Part shown: positions 34,998-43,793 of the stretch, piece after piece
How the letters are laid out: every line of letters begins with the position of its first letter
How positions within the stretch are numbered: position 1 is the first letter of the stretch
Assembly: GCA_016218665.1 (NCBI GenBank)
Contig: JACRDI010000036.1
Location: forward strand, 119,414-183,413
Length of the DNA: 64,000 bases
Direction of reading: 5' to 3'
DNA from: Desulfovibrio sp.
GTDB lineage: Bacteria > Desulfobacterota > Desulfovibrionia > Desulfovibrionales > Desulfovibrionaceae
The notes under the pieces: model-generated
The model's input: only the letters and a program-made list of their open reading frames with translations
What the model was told of the DNA's origin: nothing
Database searches by the model: none
Made by a program: the position numbers and the translations under genes

Positions 34998-36166
34998 TTG
35001 CCGCCCTCGCCCGGCTCCGCAGGCCGGCCGGGTTTTCCGGTGGGCGCGTCGGTCTTCCTGTCCGGGCCGAGACTCAGGTTGAAATCGTCCCTACCGGGCT
35101 TGGGCAGGGCCAGGGATTCGGTCTCGTCGTCTGGTGCGGGGCGCGCGGCGGCGGGCGCCGGCCTGGCGCCGGGCTTGGTCTCCTTAAGGCCGCCGCCGGC
35201 CAGGCGCGAGCCCAGGCGCAAGGCGCCGGCGATGACCCCGGCCACGGGCGCGAACAGCGCGGCGTAGGCCAGCTTGTCCTCGTCGGCCATCATGTCGCGC
35301 ACGGGGGAAAGATGCGGCTTGCCCGGTCCGGTGGTGGCGGCGGCGTCCAGCGTGTCGAAGGGCACGGGCGAGACGTAGAGCGAGTTCGTGCCGCCGTTCT
35401 CGGTCTCGCCGTAGATGTAGCCGCCCATGTTGCGCGCCAGGGCGTGGGCCTTGGCCACCATGTCCGTGCGCGAGCCGATGTCCTGCACGCCGTAGGGGCA
35501 GCCCTCGATGCAGGCGGGTTTGCGTCCCTCGGCCACGCGGTCGGCGCAGCGGTCGCACTTGAACATCACGCCGTTGCCCGCGTACCTGGGCATGATCTTG
35601 AGGTAGAGGCCCACGCCGGTCTGGCGCATGGGAATCTCCCAGGGGCACACGCTCTTGCACTTGGCCCCGCCCAGGCAAATGCCGGGGTCGATGCGCACGA
35701 TGCCGTTGTCCTCGCGCGCGGCCGCACCCCAGGGGCACAGGTTGGCGCAGGGCGGGTTCTGGCAGTGCATGCAGCGCCGGGGGATGTGCACCTCGAAGCG
35801 CTGGCCCTGGAACTGGCCGCGCGCGGTCTGGATGTACAGCCAGTTGTAGGGCGTCAGCCGGTCGGTCACCATGCGCTTGCCCGACCAGTCCTCCACCTTG
35901 ACCGATTCCGGGTACATGGCGGGAAAGGGGCGCACGGGCTCCGGGAACTTGCGGGCGTTGGCCTCGCGGCAGGCCTCCACGCAGGAGCCGCAGCCCACGC
36001 ACTTGGAAAGGTCGTGCAGGGTGACGAGCTCGTCGTCGGGCTTGACCTTTGCCGCCTGGGCCGCGCCGGGCAGCATGAGCCCGGCCGCGCCCAGCCCCAG
36101 GGTGCCGAGCGAAGCCAGAAAGCGTCTGCGGGATATGTCCACTTTGCGGGACGGGTCGTCGGTCAC
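34994..36166 (-). CDS. HybA/DsrO-like periplasmic ferredoxin with C-terminal membrane anchor
   Basis: A 390-residue protein starting at GTG. A Tat signal (ISRRRFLASLGTLGLG) is followed by four ferredoxin-type Cys sets (CVGCGSCVEAC; CMHCQNPPCANLCPWG; CLGGAKCKSVCPWE; CDRCADRV...CIEGCPYG), giving up to four [4Fe-4S] clusters. A membrane helix lies near residues 300-318 and a Pro/Ala/Asp-rich tail follows. HybA and DsrO wire periplasmic oxidation to membrane partners. Convergent placement beside the hydrogenase suggests a link to periplasmic H2 oxidation, but coupling is inferred. Confidence 0.87.
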   Translation of the reverse strand: MTDDPSRKVDISRRRFLASLGTLGLGAAGLMLPGAAQAAKVKPDDELVTLHDLSKCVGCGSCVEACREANARKFPEPVRPFPAMYPESVKVEDWSGKRMVTDRLTPYNWLYIQTARGQFQGQRFEVHIPRRCMHCQNPPCANLCPWGAAAREDNGIVRIDPGICLGGAKCKSVCPWEIPMRQTGVGLYLKIMPRYAGNGVMFKCDRCADRVAEGRKPACIEGCPYGVQDIGSRTDMVAKAHALARNMGGYIYGETENGGTNSLYVSPVPFDTLDAAATTGPGKPHLSPVRDMMADEDKLAYAALFAPVAGVIAGALRLGSRLAGGGLKETKPGARPAPAAARPAPDDETESLALPKPGRDDFNLSLGPDRKTDAPTGKPGRPAEPGEGGK

Positions 36167-36230
36167 CGGAAGTGCTCCGTTTGGCGTCGATTCTTTGCGG
36201 CGAGAGGGGAATATAATCCTTTTGCTTCGG

Positions 36231-36249
36231 GACGCAACCCGATTGCGTC
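36231..36249. promoter_or_regulatory. Inverted repeat between ferredoxin and citrate synthase genes
   Basis: GACGCAA-CCCGA-TTGCGTC is a perfect 7-base inverted repeat with a 5-base spacer in the shared divergent promoter region. Operator or short stem-loop; no T-run follows. Confidence 0.45.
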
Positions 36250-36273
36250 AGGCGCTCCCCAACTCGCGCCGAA

Positions 36274-36287
36274 TGACATTAATGTCA
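36274..36287. promoter_or_regulatory. Perfect 14-base palindrome, probable operator
   Basis: TGACATTAATGTCA is fully palindromic and lies in the 288-base divergent region about 170 bases before citrate synthase. The half-site resembles winged-helix regulator targets. Which factor binds is unknown. Confidence 0.5.
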
Positions 36288-36454
36288 AGCACTCCGAAGG
36301 CCTCGCTGGACAACCGGCGCGATTCCTAGTAGGCAGCCCATTGGATTGCGGGGCCTTGCGCGGGCGGCCTCCGAACAAAATTCGGCGCCCCGTTGCAGGC
36401 TCCGCACACGCCGGGCCACCGGCACACGAACGACAGCACATTACGGAAGAGCAC

Positions 36455-37735
36455 ATGACGAAGACCGCACAATTGATCATCGATGGCAAGACGTTTGAGC
36501 TGCCCATCCTCGAAGGCACCCTGGGCGACCGCGGCCTGGACATCACCAAGCTGCGCGCGCAGACGGGCTGCGTCACCTACGATCCCGGCTACATGAACAC
36601 CGGCCCCTGCAAAAGCGCCATCACCTTCGTGGACGGCGAGAACGGCGTGCTGCGCTACCGCGGCTACCCCATCGACCAGATCGCCGCGCGCGGTTCCTTC
36701 ACCGAGACGGCCTGGCTGCTCATCTTCGGCGAGCTGCCCACCCGCGACCAGCTCTCTCGCTTCTCCGCCGGTCTGTGCGCGGAGGAACTGCTGCACGAGG
36801 ACGTGAAGCACCACTTCGAGGGCTTCCCGCCGGGCGGGCACCCCATGGCCATGCTCTCGGCCATCGTCAACTCCCTGGGCTGCTACCACGCGGACCTGCT
36901 GGAAATCGAAAGCAAGGGCGAGTTCTATCTCGCGGCCTCGAAGATCATCAGCAAGGTGCGCACCATCGCCGCCTTCAGCTACCGCAAGAGCATGGGCCTG
37001 CCGTTCATGTACCCGAACCCGGCCCTGTCCTACTGCCGCAACTTCCTGCACATGATGTTCTCCATTCCGCACAAGCACTACGACCCCAGCCCGGAGGCCG
37101 TGCGGGCCCTCTCGCTCTTCCTGACCCTGCACGCGGACCATGAGCAGAACTGCTCCACCAGCACCGTGCGCATGGTGGGATCGAGCCAGGCCAACCTGTT
37201 CGCCTCGGTCTCGGCGGGCATTTGCGCCCTGTGGGGCAGGCTGCACGGCGGCGCCAACGCCGGCGTGGTGGAGATGCTGGAGCAGATCCGCGACGGCAAG
37301 CGCACCCCCAAGGACGTGCTGGAGCTGGCCAAGCAGAAGAAATTCCGGCTCATGGGCTTCGGCCACCGCATCTACAAGAGCTACGACCCGCGCGCGGTGA
37401 TCCTGAAGCAGGCCGCCCACGACCTGCTGCTCAAGCTGGGCAAGCTCGACGAGCTCATGGACATCGCCATGGAGCTGGAATCCCTGGCCCTGGCCGATCC
37501 CTACTTCGTGGAGCGCAAGCTGTACCCCAACGTGGACTTCTACTCGGGCATCATCCTGCGCGCCCTGAACATTCCCGTGCAGATGTTCCCGGTGATGTTC
37601 GCCATCGGCCGCATGCCCGGCTGGATCGCCCATTGGTTCGAGGAGCACCAGCAGGCCGGCAGCAAGATCCACCGCCCGCGGCAGATCTTCACCGGCCAGG
37701 TGCTGCGCGACTACGTGCCCATAGACGAGAGATAA
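36455..37735 (+). CDS. gltA: Citrate synthase, Si type
   Basis: A 426-residue enzyme that condenses acetyl-CoA and oxaloacetate. Active-site regions are GFPPGGHPMAML, LHADHEQNCSTSTVR, WGRLHGGANAGVV and MGFGHRIYKSYDPRA. The ATG follows TTACGGAAGAGCAC. The N-terminal domain (about 60 residues before VTYDPGY) resembles the allosteric gram-negative GltA form. Some Desulfovibrio use an unrelated Re-citrate synthase instead, so this gene is informative about carbon metabolism. Confidence 0.97.
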   Translation: MTKTAQLIIDGKTFELPILEGTLGDRGLDITKLRAQTGCVTYDPGYMNTGPCKSAITFVDGENGVLRYRGYPIDQIAARGSFTETAWLLIFGELPTRDQLSRFSAGLCAEELLHEDVKHHFEGFPPGGHPMAMLSAIVNSLGCYHADLLEIESKGEFYLAASKIISKVRTIAAFSYRKSMGLPFMYPNPALSYCRNFLHMMFSIPHKHYDPSPEAVRALSLFLTLHADHEQNCSTSTVRMVGSSQANLFASVSAGICALWGRLHGGANAGVVEMLEQIRDGKRTPKDVLELAKQKKFRLMGFGHRIYKSYDPRAVILKQAAHDLLLKLGKLDELMDIAMELESLALADPYFVERKLYPNVDFYSGIILRALNIPVQMFPVMFAIGRMPGWIAHWFEEHQQAGSKIHRPRQIFTGQVLRDYVPIDER

Positions 37736-37912
37736 GGCGAAAGACAAGGCGAAAGAGAGGCGTGCGGCAGCGCAAACGGTCCGCGATAATGGAACCGGGC
37801 AAGCGGCGAAACAAAAAATCGCGCAACGCGAAAAAAACGCTTGCCAAGGGCGGACGATGCGGCTAAATGCTTCCTTCGCAACGACGGAACGCCGCAACGC
37901 GATCCGGACAAT

Positions 37913-37999
37913 GCCGAAGTGGTGGAATTGGTAGACACGCTAGGTTCAGGGTCTAGTGGTCGCAAGGCCATGGGAGTTCGAGTCTCCCCTTCGGCACCA
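37913..37999 (+). tRNA. tRNA-Leu (anticodon CAG)
   Basis: An 87-base class II tRNA. The acceptor GCCGAAG pairs with CTTCGGC, followed by A and an encoded CCA. The anticodon loop TTCAGGG gives CAG, and a long variable arm (TGGTCGCAAGGCCA region) and the T loop GTTCGAGTC are present. Confidence 0.95.
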
Positions 38000-38007
38000 A
38001 AAGAACA

Positions 38008-38039
38008 GGGGCTCCGGTCGGAAGACCGGGGCCCTTTTT
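38008..38039 (+). terminator. Terminator of tRNA-Leu
   Basis: GGGGCTCCGGTC pairs with GACCGGGGCCC around GGAA, followed by TTTTT. The flanks AAAGAACA and CATTGCC recur at the tRNA-Ala terminator. Confidence 0.88.
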
Positions 38040-38126
38040 CATTGCCGGCTCTTGCCATCCGCACCAGCCGGAGCCACTATGCGCCCGCGCGCCCTCCCGG
38101 CGCGACGCCAGCAGCAGGAGCCGCCC

Positions 38127-38633
38127 ATGCGCATCCGCGACGCCGAAGAAGCCGACATCCAGGGCATCCTTGAGATCTACAACCACGCGGTGACCCACAC
38201 CACGGCCATCTGGAATGAAACCCGGGTGGACCACGCCGACCGCGCCGCCTGGCTGGCCCTGCGCCGGGCCTCGGGCCACCCCGTGCTGGTGGCGGAGGAG
38301 GACGGCCGCGTGCTGGGCTACGCCTCCTACGGCCCCTGGCGGGCCTTCGAGGGCTACCGGCACACGGTGGAGCATTCGGTCTACGTGCGCGAGGACTGCC
38401 GGGGCAAGGGCACGGGGCTGGCCCTCATGCGGGCGCTCATCCACCGCGCCCGGGAACAGGGGCTGCATGTGATGGTGGCGGGCATCGAGGCGGGCAACGA
38501 GCCCTCCTTGCGCCTGCACGAAAAGCTCGGCTTCCGGCGCGAGGGCCTGCTGAAGGAGGTGGGCACGAAGTTCGGCCGCTGGCTGGACCTGGCCTTCCTG
38601 AGTCTGATCCTGGACCGGGAGGGGCAGGCCTAG
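38127..38633 (+). CDS. GNAT acetyltransferase, phosphinothricin/methionine-sulfoximine type
   Basis: A 168-residue protein starting after GCAGGAGCCGCCC. Residues such as IRDAEEADIQGILEIYNHAV, HSVYVREDCRGKGTGLALM (acetyl-CoA loop) and EAGNEPSLRLHEKLGF match the Pat/YncA subfamily, whose members acetylate phosphinothricin, methionine sulfoximine or related amino acids. Substrate here is unproven. The last four bases overlap the convergent membrane protein gene. Confidence 0.88.
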   Translation: MRIRDAEEADIQGILEIYNHAVTHTTAIWNETRVDHADRAAWLALRRASGHPVLVAEEDGRVLGYASYGPWRAFEGYRHTVEHSVYVREDCRGKGTGLALMRALIHRAREQGLHVMVAGIEAGNEPSLRLHEKLGFRREGLLKEVGTKFGRWLDLAFLSLILDREGQA

Positions 38634-40903
38634 GCCAGACGCTCCCCTTCCCCACCGTTTGGCCTGGGGTTTGGCCTGGGGCTTGGCCTGGGGCCCGCGG
38701 CGGCGAGCAGCAGCGCCAGGGCCGCAACGCCCAGCGCGCCCAGCCCGCGCCGCGCCCACTCGCGCCAGGGGGTGAAGAAGGTGAAGCGCACCTCGTGCTC
38801 CCCCGGCGGCAGGGCCACGGACTTGAAGGCCTCGCGGGCCCGCTCCACCGGCACGGGCGCGCCGTCCACCGTGGCCCGCCAGCGCGGATGATAGGCGTCG
38901 GCGTAGTAGAGCGTGCCGCCCTGGGGCCCAGCGTCCAGGCGCAAATCCAGAATGTTGGCCGAGAAGTGCCGCAGCCCGGCGGACACGTCGCGCCGGCCGC
39001 CATCGGGCGTCTCCAGCGCCAGCTTGTTCCCATCGCAGCCGCAGGCCTCTCGGAACCAGGGCTCGGCCAGGGCATCGCGCCACAAAGCGGCCCGCAGGAT
39101 GCGGCCGGGATCGTACTGGAGGTTGCTCTTGCCCAAGGCGCCCGGCGCGGCGCGCTCCAGAACCCCGCGCACCTCGGGCATCAGGTAGTCGATGCGGAAC
39201 ATGGGCGCACAGGTGTCCGCCCCCACCATCTGCAGCAGGGTGAAGTTGTTCACCGGCTGGCGCAGGGTCAAATTCACCAGGGCCTGGGCGCGGGGGGTGT
39301 CGTCCAGTTCCGCGGCGCGCCCCGCCAGGAAGCGCTGCGGCTGCACCCGCGCAAGGTCGATGCCGTTGCCGACGGCATGGATCTCCGCCGGCTTCAAAAA
39401 GGCCCGGGTGCCGCTCAGCATGGCATAGTTGGCGGCCCAGAGCTCGCACGCCACCGCCAGGGCCACGGCCGCGCCCAAAGCCCTCGGGCGGGAACGCAGC
39501 AGCCAGCAGCAGAAACGTGCCGCCAGCAGCAGCACAAGACCAAGCTCGGGCACAAGGTCGGCGAGCCCAGGGGCGACATAGTGGAAGCGGACGTCGTTGA
39601 CGAGGAGCTTCCCCACCACAAGGGCCAGGGCCCCATAGGTGACCCAGGCCATGGCGCGCCCCTGCTCCTCGCGCGGCAGGGCCAGCAGCCGGGCCAATCC
39701 CGCCGCGGCCACAAAGAAAAGCAGCAGCCGCACCATTGGCAGCAGAAAGGACAGATGCCGGAAGCGGTCCATGCCCGGAAACCAATAGGCCGCGTAGCCC
39801 ACCAGCCCGTGCGGCCCCAGCGCCAGCAGGAACAGCAGGAGCGTCAGGCAGCACAAGGCCAGGAAGGGACCGCCGCGCTCGCGTCGCAGGCTCATGACGA
39901 CCAGCCCCAGCCCGCCAGCCCCCAGGTAGAACAGATACTCATAGTGCCAGAACCAGTGCCCCAGGGCGAATTCCGGCAGCTTGCCCACGGCGCTGCCGCC
40001 ATAGGTCAGGAACGCCTCCAGGCTGGCCGCCCCGGTCACGGGGTCACGGCCCGGGGCGGCGAAGGACGCGCCGTCGAAAGCCGTGGCCATGAGCGCCACG
40101 TAGAGCCCCCCCAGGGCCAGCAACAGCCCCAGCTCCAGGACCACGGGCAGGCCGGGCCGGGCGATGCCCCGGCAGCCGCCCTGGCGGTCGAACAGGCGCA
40201 AAAGCCCCAGAAAGACCACCCCGCACAGGGCGTACAGCGGCCCCACATAGGCGATGCCGCCCACCAGCCCCAGCAGCGCGGCCAGGGCTGCGCGCACGAG
40301 ATTGCGCAGATCGCCGGTGCGGTGCAGGCGCAGGGCGAAAAGCAGCATGAAGGGCACCAGCATCAGCACACGGTGCGACCAGAATATCTGCGTGTTCCAG
40401 TACACGGAGACCGCCACCCAGCAGCCCGCGCCCGCGGCGGCGAGATCGTCGTCCGTCAGCTCCCTGGCGAAGAACTGCGCGCCCAGCACGAACACGGCCG
40501 ACTCCAGGAAGGTGGCCAGGACGAACAGCGACCAGGCGTCCGCGAGCTTGAGCGCCCCCCCGGCCAGCACGAGCAGGATGTGGAAGGGGCCGAGAAAGGT
40601 CATGTCGTAGGCCTCGGCCGGGCTGCCGTATGCGGCGAAGGGCAGCCACTGGGGGAACTCCCCGGCGGTCTGCATGTTGCCCAGGGCATAGTTGAACATG
40701 GAGTACGCCTGGAAGGCGTCGCCCCGCACGAAGATGCCCTTGGCGTAGAAGATGGCCGAAAGGGCCGTCAGGCAGAGCAGAGGCAGGGCGGTGAGGGCGG
40801 CGCCGGAGAGGCTCGGCCGGAGGGCGCGCCCGGCGAGGGCTTCGGATGCGGAATGGCTCGGCACGGAGGACGCCCCTTTGGCTTCGCGGCTACGCGGACA
40901 CAT
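38630..40903 (-). CDS. YfhO-like polytopic membrane protein
   Basis: A protein of about 757 residues if the ATG at 40903 is used; a TTG at 40975 is also open and neither has a good ribosome-binding site. About 12 helices are followed by a large extracytoplasmic domain (from about residue 470) ending in the YfhO-type sandwich (YHPRWRATVDGAPVPVERA, LPPGEHEVRFTFFTPW) and a last helix. YfhO proteins are GT-C fold enzymes that glycosylate lipoteichoic acids in Firmicutes; the acceptor in this organism is unknown. The C-terminus has a Pro/Arg repeat (PRPSPRPNPRPNG). Confidence 0.8.
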   Translation of the reverse strand: MCPRSREAKGASSVPSHSASEALAGRALRPSLSGAALTALPLLCLTALSAIFYAKGIFVRGDAFQAYSMFNYALGNMQTAGEFPQWLPFAAYGSPAEAYDMTFLGPFHILLVLAGGALKLADAWSLFVLATFLESAVFVLGAQFFARELTDDDLAAAGAGCWVAVSVYWNTQIFWSHRVLMLVPFMLLFALRLHRTGDLRNLVRAALAALLGLVGGIAYVGPLYALCGVVFLGLLRLFDRQGGCRGIARPGLPVVLELGLLLALGGLYVALMATAFDGASFAAPGRDPVTGAASLEAFLTYGGSAVGKLPEFALGHWFWHYEYLFYLGAGGLGLVVMSLRRERGGPFLALCCLTLLLFLLALGPHGLVGYAAYWFPGMDRFRHLSFLLPMVRLLLFFVAAAGLARLLALPREEQGRAMAWVTYGALALVVGKLLVNDVRFHYVAPGLADLVPELGLVLLLAARFCCWLLRSRPRALGAAVALAVACELWAANYAMLSGTRAFLKPAEIHAVGNGIDLARVQPQRFLAGRAAELDDTPRAQALVNLTLRQPVNNFTLLQMVGADTCAPMFRIDYLMPEVRGVLERAAPGALGKSNLQYDPGRILRAALWRDALAEPWFREACGCDGNKLALETPDGGRRDVSAGLRHFSANILDLRLDAGPQGGTLYYADAYHPRWRATVDGAPVPVERAREAFKSVALPPGEHEVRFTFFTPWREWARRGLGALGVAALALLLAAAGPRPSPRPNPRPNGGEGERLA
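38661..38693 (-). repeat. In-frame 12-base tandem repeat at the end of the YfhO-like gene
   Basis: About three copies of GGCCTGGGG(T/C)TT (plus strand) encode the Pro/Arg-rich C-terminal tail. Confidence 0.8.
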
Positions 40904-41055
40904 GTGCGGACAGCAGTGCGGACGGGCCCGGCGGGCGTCCTGGGGTTGTGTGCCGCAAGCCCGGCGCGCTGTCAACGCGGCCGGGAAATGCCCGTGATGC
41001 GCGCGCGCCCGGCGGCCGGGCTTGGCTTTTTACGTGGATTTGATATGCAGCGGAC

Positions 41056-42726
41056 ATGAAGCTCCGGCACAACGCCCGCGCACGCGACTGGTTCCCCGCC
41101 GCACCGGCGTTCTTCCCCGCTTTGCGCGCCGTCCTCCGCCGCCGTCTCCTGACGACCCTGCTGCCGGCCATGCTGACGGGCATGCTGGTTGCCATGCTGA
41201 CGGGCATGCTGCACCCGGCCGACGCGCTGGCGGCCAAGGCCAAAGGCTCCGCCAAGAAGCCCCAAGGCGTCCAGCAAAGCGCGTCCGCGCAGTCCGCCTC
41301 GTCCGCAGCCTCCCGCAAACAAATCCCCCAGGCGGCGGAGCTGCTGGACCCCTCCACCGAGGATCTGCCGGGCATCCGCCAGCGCGGCCAGTTGCGCATC
41401 CTGGTGGCCCTCAACCGCACCAACTTCACCATGGCCCCGGACGGCAGCTTCAAGGGCCTGGAGCACGACCTGGCGCTCATTCTTGAGCGCAGCCTCAACA
41501 CCGGCCTCAAGAAGGGCGCCCAGAAGGTGCGCGTGGTCTTCGTGCCCGTGCTGCGCGACGACCTCCTGCCCGCGCTGCTGGACGGCCGGGGCGACGTGGC
41601 CGCCGCCGGGCTCACCATCACCCCGGAGCGCGAGACGCACGTGGCCTTCACCCGGCCCTACTTCGAAGACGTGCGCGAGGTGCTGGTGACCCGCTCCGGC
41701 GCCAAGCCCATCAGGAGTCTGGACGACCTGGCCGGGCGCAGCGTGCATGTGGTGGCCAGCGGCAGCTATGCCGAGCACCTGGAGCCCGTGCGCCAGGACC
41801 TTGCCCGCCGGGGCCTGCCCCCGCTGGAAATCGTCCAGGCCGACCACGTGCTGGAGACCGAGAACCTGCTGGAGATGCTCGCCGCGGACATGGTGGACTG
41901 CGTGGCCGCGGACGAACACATCGCCCGGCTGTGGCTGCAGGTGCTGCCGGGGCTCGTCATCCAGCCCCAGGCCATCGCCCAGGGCGGGCGCATCGCCTGG
42001 GCCGTGCGCAAGAACAACCCCCAGCTGCTGGACGCCGCCAACAAGGCCCTGAAGGACAGCGCCAGGCAACAGGCGATGCTCTTCCACAAGAACTTCCCCT
42101 CCACCCAGGAGGACGCCAAGCGCCTGGCCAACCCCTTCCTCGCCCCCAAGACCGCCCGGCTGGTGCCGGACTTCCAGAAGCGCAGCGAGGAATACGGCTT
42201 CGACTGGCTGCACATGATGGCCCAGGGCTTCCAGGAATCCGGCCTGGACAACAGCGCCCGCAGCCGCACCGGGGCCGTGGGCGTCATGCAGGTGCTGCCC
42301 TCCACCGGCGCGTCGCTGGGCTTCCGCGACATCCGACCCGCGTCGGAGAACATCCACGCGGGCGTGCGCTACATGGGCAAGATGCGCGACGAGGAAACCC
42401 CCGGCGACAGGCTGGACCCCGAGCAGCGCTTCTACTTCGCCCTGGCGGCCTACAACGCCGGCCCGGCGCGCATCCGCAAACTGCGCGAGCAGGCCCGGGC
42501 CGAGGGCCTGGACCCGGACGTGTGGTTCGGCAACGTGGAGCGCGCGGCCATGCGCCACGGCTGCCAGGGCGCGGTCATCTACGTGCGCAACATCCGCGCC
42601 TACTACATCGCCTACAGTCTCGGCTGGGACATCCACGCCCGCCGGGTGAAGGCGGCGAAGCCGAAGCAGATCGCGCCGGAACTGTTGCAAGGCGTGGACA
42701 CGGCCCCGGCTAGCGCCGCACCGTAA
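41056..42726 (+). CDS. MltF-like membrane-bound lytic murein transglycosylase
   Basis: A 556-residue protein. An N-terminal hydrophobic segment (residues 30-60, with an internal duplicated MLTGML) is a signal or anchor. Residues about 100-320 are a solute-binding domain (RGQLRILVALNRTNF, GDVAAAGLTITPER, AWAVRKNNPQLL). Residues about 360-510 are a transglycosylase domain with catalytic Glu394 (QESGLDNSARS, GVMQVLPSTG, ALAAYNAGPARI). It cleaves peptidoglycan glycan strands to 1,6-anhydromuropeptides. The 3' end overlaps the convergent acylphosphatase gene by 17 bases. Confidence 0.92.
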   Translation: MKLRHNARARDWFPAAPAFFPALRAVLRRRLLTTLLPAMLTGMLVAMLTGMLHPADALAAKAKGSAKKPQGVQQSASAQSASSAASRKQIPQAAELLDPSTEDLPGIRQRGQLRILVALNRTNFTMAPDGSFKGLEHDLALILERSLNTGLKKGAQKVRVVFVPVLRDDLLPALLDGRGDVAAAGLTITPERETHVAFTRPYFEDVREVLVTRSGAKPIRSLDDLAGRSVHVVASGSYAEHLEPVRQDLARRGLPPLEIVQADHVLETENLLEMLAADMVDCVAADEHIARLWLQVLPGLVIQPQAIAQGGRIAWAVRKNNPQLLDAANKALKDSARQQAMLFHKNFPSTQEDAKRLANPFLAPKTARLVPDFQKRSEEYGFDWLHMMAQGFQESGLDNSARSRTGAVGVMQVLPSTGASLGFRDIRPASENIHAGVRYMGKMRDEETPGDRLDPEQRFYFALAAYNAGPARIRKLREQARAEGLDPDVWFGNVERAAMRHGCQGAVIYVRNIRAYYIAYSLGWDIHARRVKAAKPKQIAPELLQGVDTAPASAAP

Positions 42727-42997
42727 AGCCCTCGAAGCGCTCCGGCAGGTCGAAGTACTCCGCCTCCACCCGCGCCACCCGCGCTGAGGGCGGCCCCTGG
42801 TGCAGCAGCTCCACGAAGCGCTCCAGCAGGGAATCGCAATCACCGGACTGGGGGCCCTGGGCCTGGCCCGCCACGGAGCCGTCCGGAAGGTTGCGCACCC
42901 AGCCGGAGAGCCCCAGGTCCTGCGCGGCCATATGGGTCCAGCCGCGGAACCACACGTGCTGCACCAGGCCGGTGACGCGAAACGACAGCGTGCGCAT
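42710..42997 (-). CDS. Acylphosphatase
   Basis: A 95-residue protein. The catalytic pattern is GLVQHVWFRGWTHMAAQDLGLSGWVRNLPDGSV, in two parts: the phosphate-binding VWFRG with its Arg, and the catalytic Asn of GWVRN. It hydrolyses acyl phosphates. The ATG follows GGAGGAGGG. One residue differs from the usual GRVQGVxFR, with QHV for QGV. Confidence 0.88.
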   Translation of the reverse strand: MRTLSFRVTGLVQHVWFRGWTHMAAQDLGLSGWVRNLPDGSVAGQAQGPQSGDCDSLLERFVELLHQGPPSARVARVEAEYFDLPERFEGFTVRR

Positions 42998-43241
42998 GGC
43001 TGTGCCCTCCTCCCGCCGCCATACACCGGGGTTGGGTTTCCGGCAATGCGCCCCTGGCCATGTCTTGCCGCCACGCACCAGCGATCGCCCGCCGCTGCGG
43101 TCCCTCAAGGCCCGCGCTCAAGGCCCGCCTCCGGACCGGTGTTTTGCGCCAAGTTCCGGGCCGTTGCGCCGGGCCGCAGAGCCTGCTAGCGTTCCGCCGG
43201 CATTCCTGAACAATCAGGCACCCCCAACCCAGGAGCCCCCC

Positions 43242-43790
43242 ATGTCCTTCCGCGCCGCCCTCGCCTGCCTCTGCCTCGGCGTCTGCCTTGGCCTCGCCTT
43301 CGCGCCCGCCGCCCAGGCCCAGGCCCCCCAAACAATCGACGAACTGACCCCGCAGAAACAGGCCGACATCCGCCGCCTGCTGGACATCTCCGGCGGGGCC
43401 AACACCGGACGGCTCATGTCCCAGGCCCTCACCCGGCAGGTCATCGCCAGCCTGCGCCAGAAGCGGCCGGACATCCCGGCGCAGACCCTGGTCGTGGTGG
43501 AGCGCGAACTCTCGGTGGTGATGAAGCAGACCCTGGACGGCCCGGACGGGCTGCTGGAGCGCATGGTGCCGCTGTACGCCAAGACCTTCACGCATCAGGA
43601 AGTCCGCGATCTGCTGGCGTTCTACGAGTCGCCCACGGGCAGAAAGGCCGCGGCCGCGCTGCCCGGGCTCATGCGCGAAGGGCAGACGATCGGCGAGGAC
43701 CTGGCCCAGCGGATGCTGCCGGAGCTCAAGCGCCGCCTCACCGAGGCGCTCTCCAAGGAAGGGGTGGTGCTGGACAGGCTGCCGGACTAG
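43242..43790 (+). CDS. DUF2059-family secreted protein
   Basis: A 182-residue protein with a signal peptide (MSFRAALACLCLGVCLGLAF, cleavage near AQA). The DUF2059 motif is MVPLYAKTFTHQEVRDLLAFYESPTGRKA, near residues 105-130. These are helical periplasmic proteins of unknown function. The ribosome-binding site is CAGGAG. Confidence 0.87.
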   Translation: MSFRAALACLCLGVCLGLAFAPAAQAQAPQTIDELTPQKQADIRRLLDISGGANTGRLMSQALTRQVIASLRQKRPDIPAQTLVVVERELSVVMKQTLDGPDGLLERMVPLYAKTFTHQEVRDLLAFYESPTGRKAAAALPGLMREGQTIGEDLAQRMLPELKRRLTEALSKEGVVLDRLPD

Positions 43791-43793
43791 GGT

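Noticed and set aside
35312..36454. A long extension upstream of citrate synthase
   Set aside because: It runs antisense through the ferredoxin gene and has no homology. The family start is at 36455.
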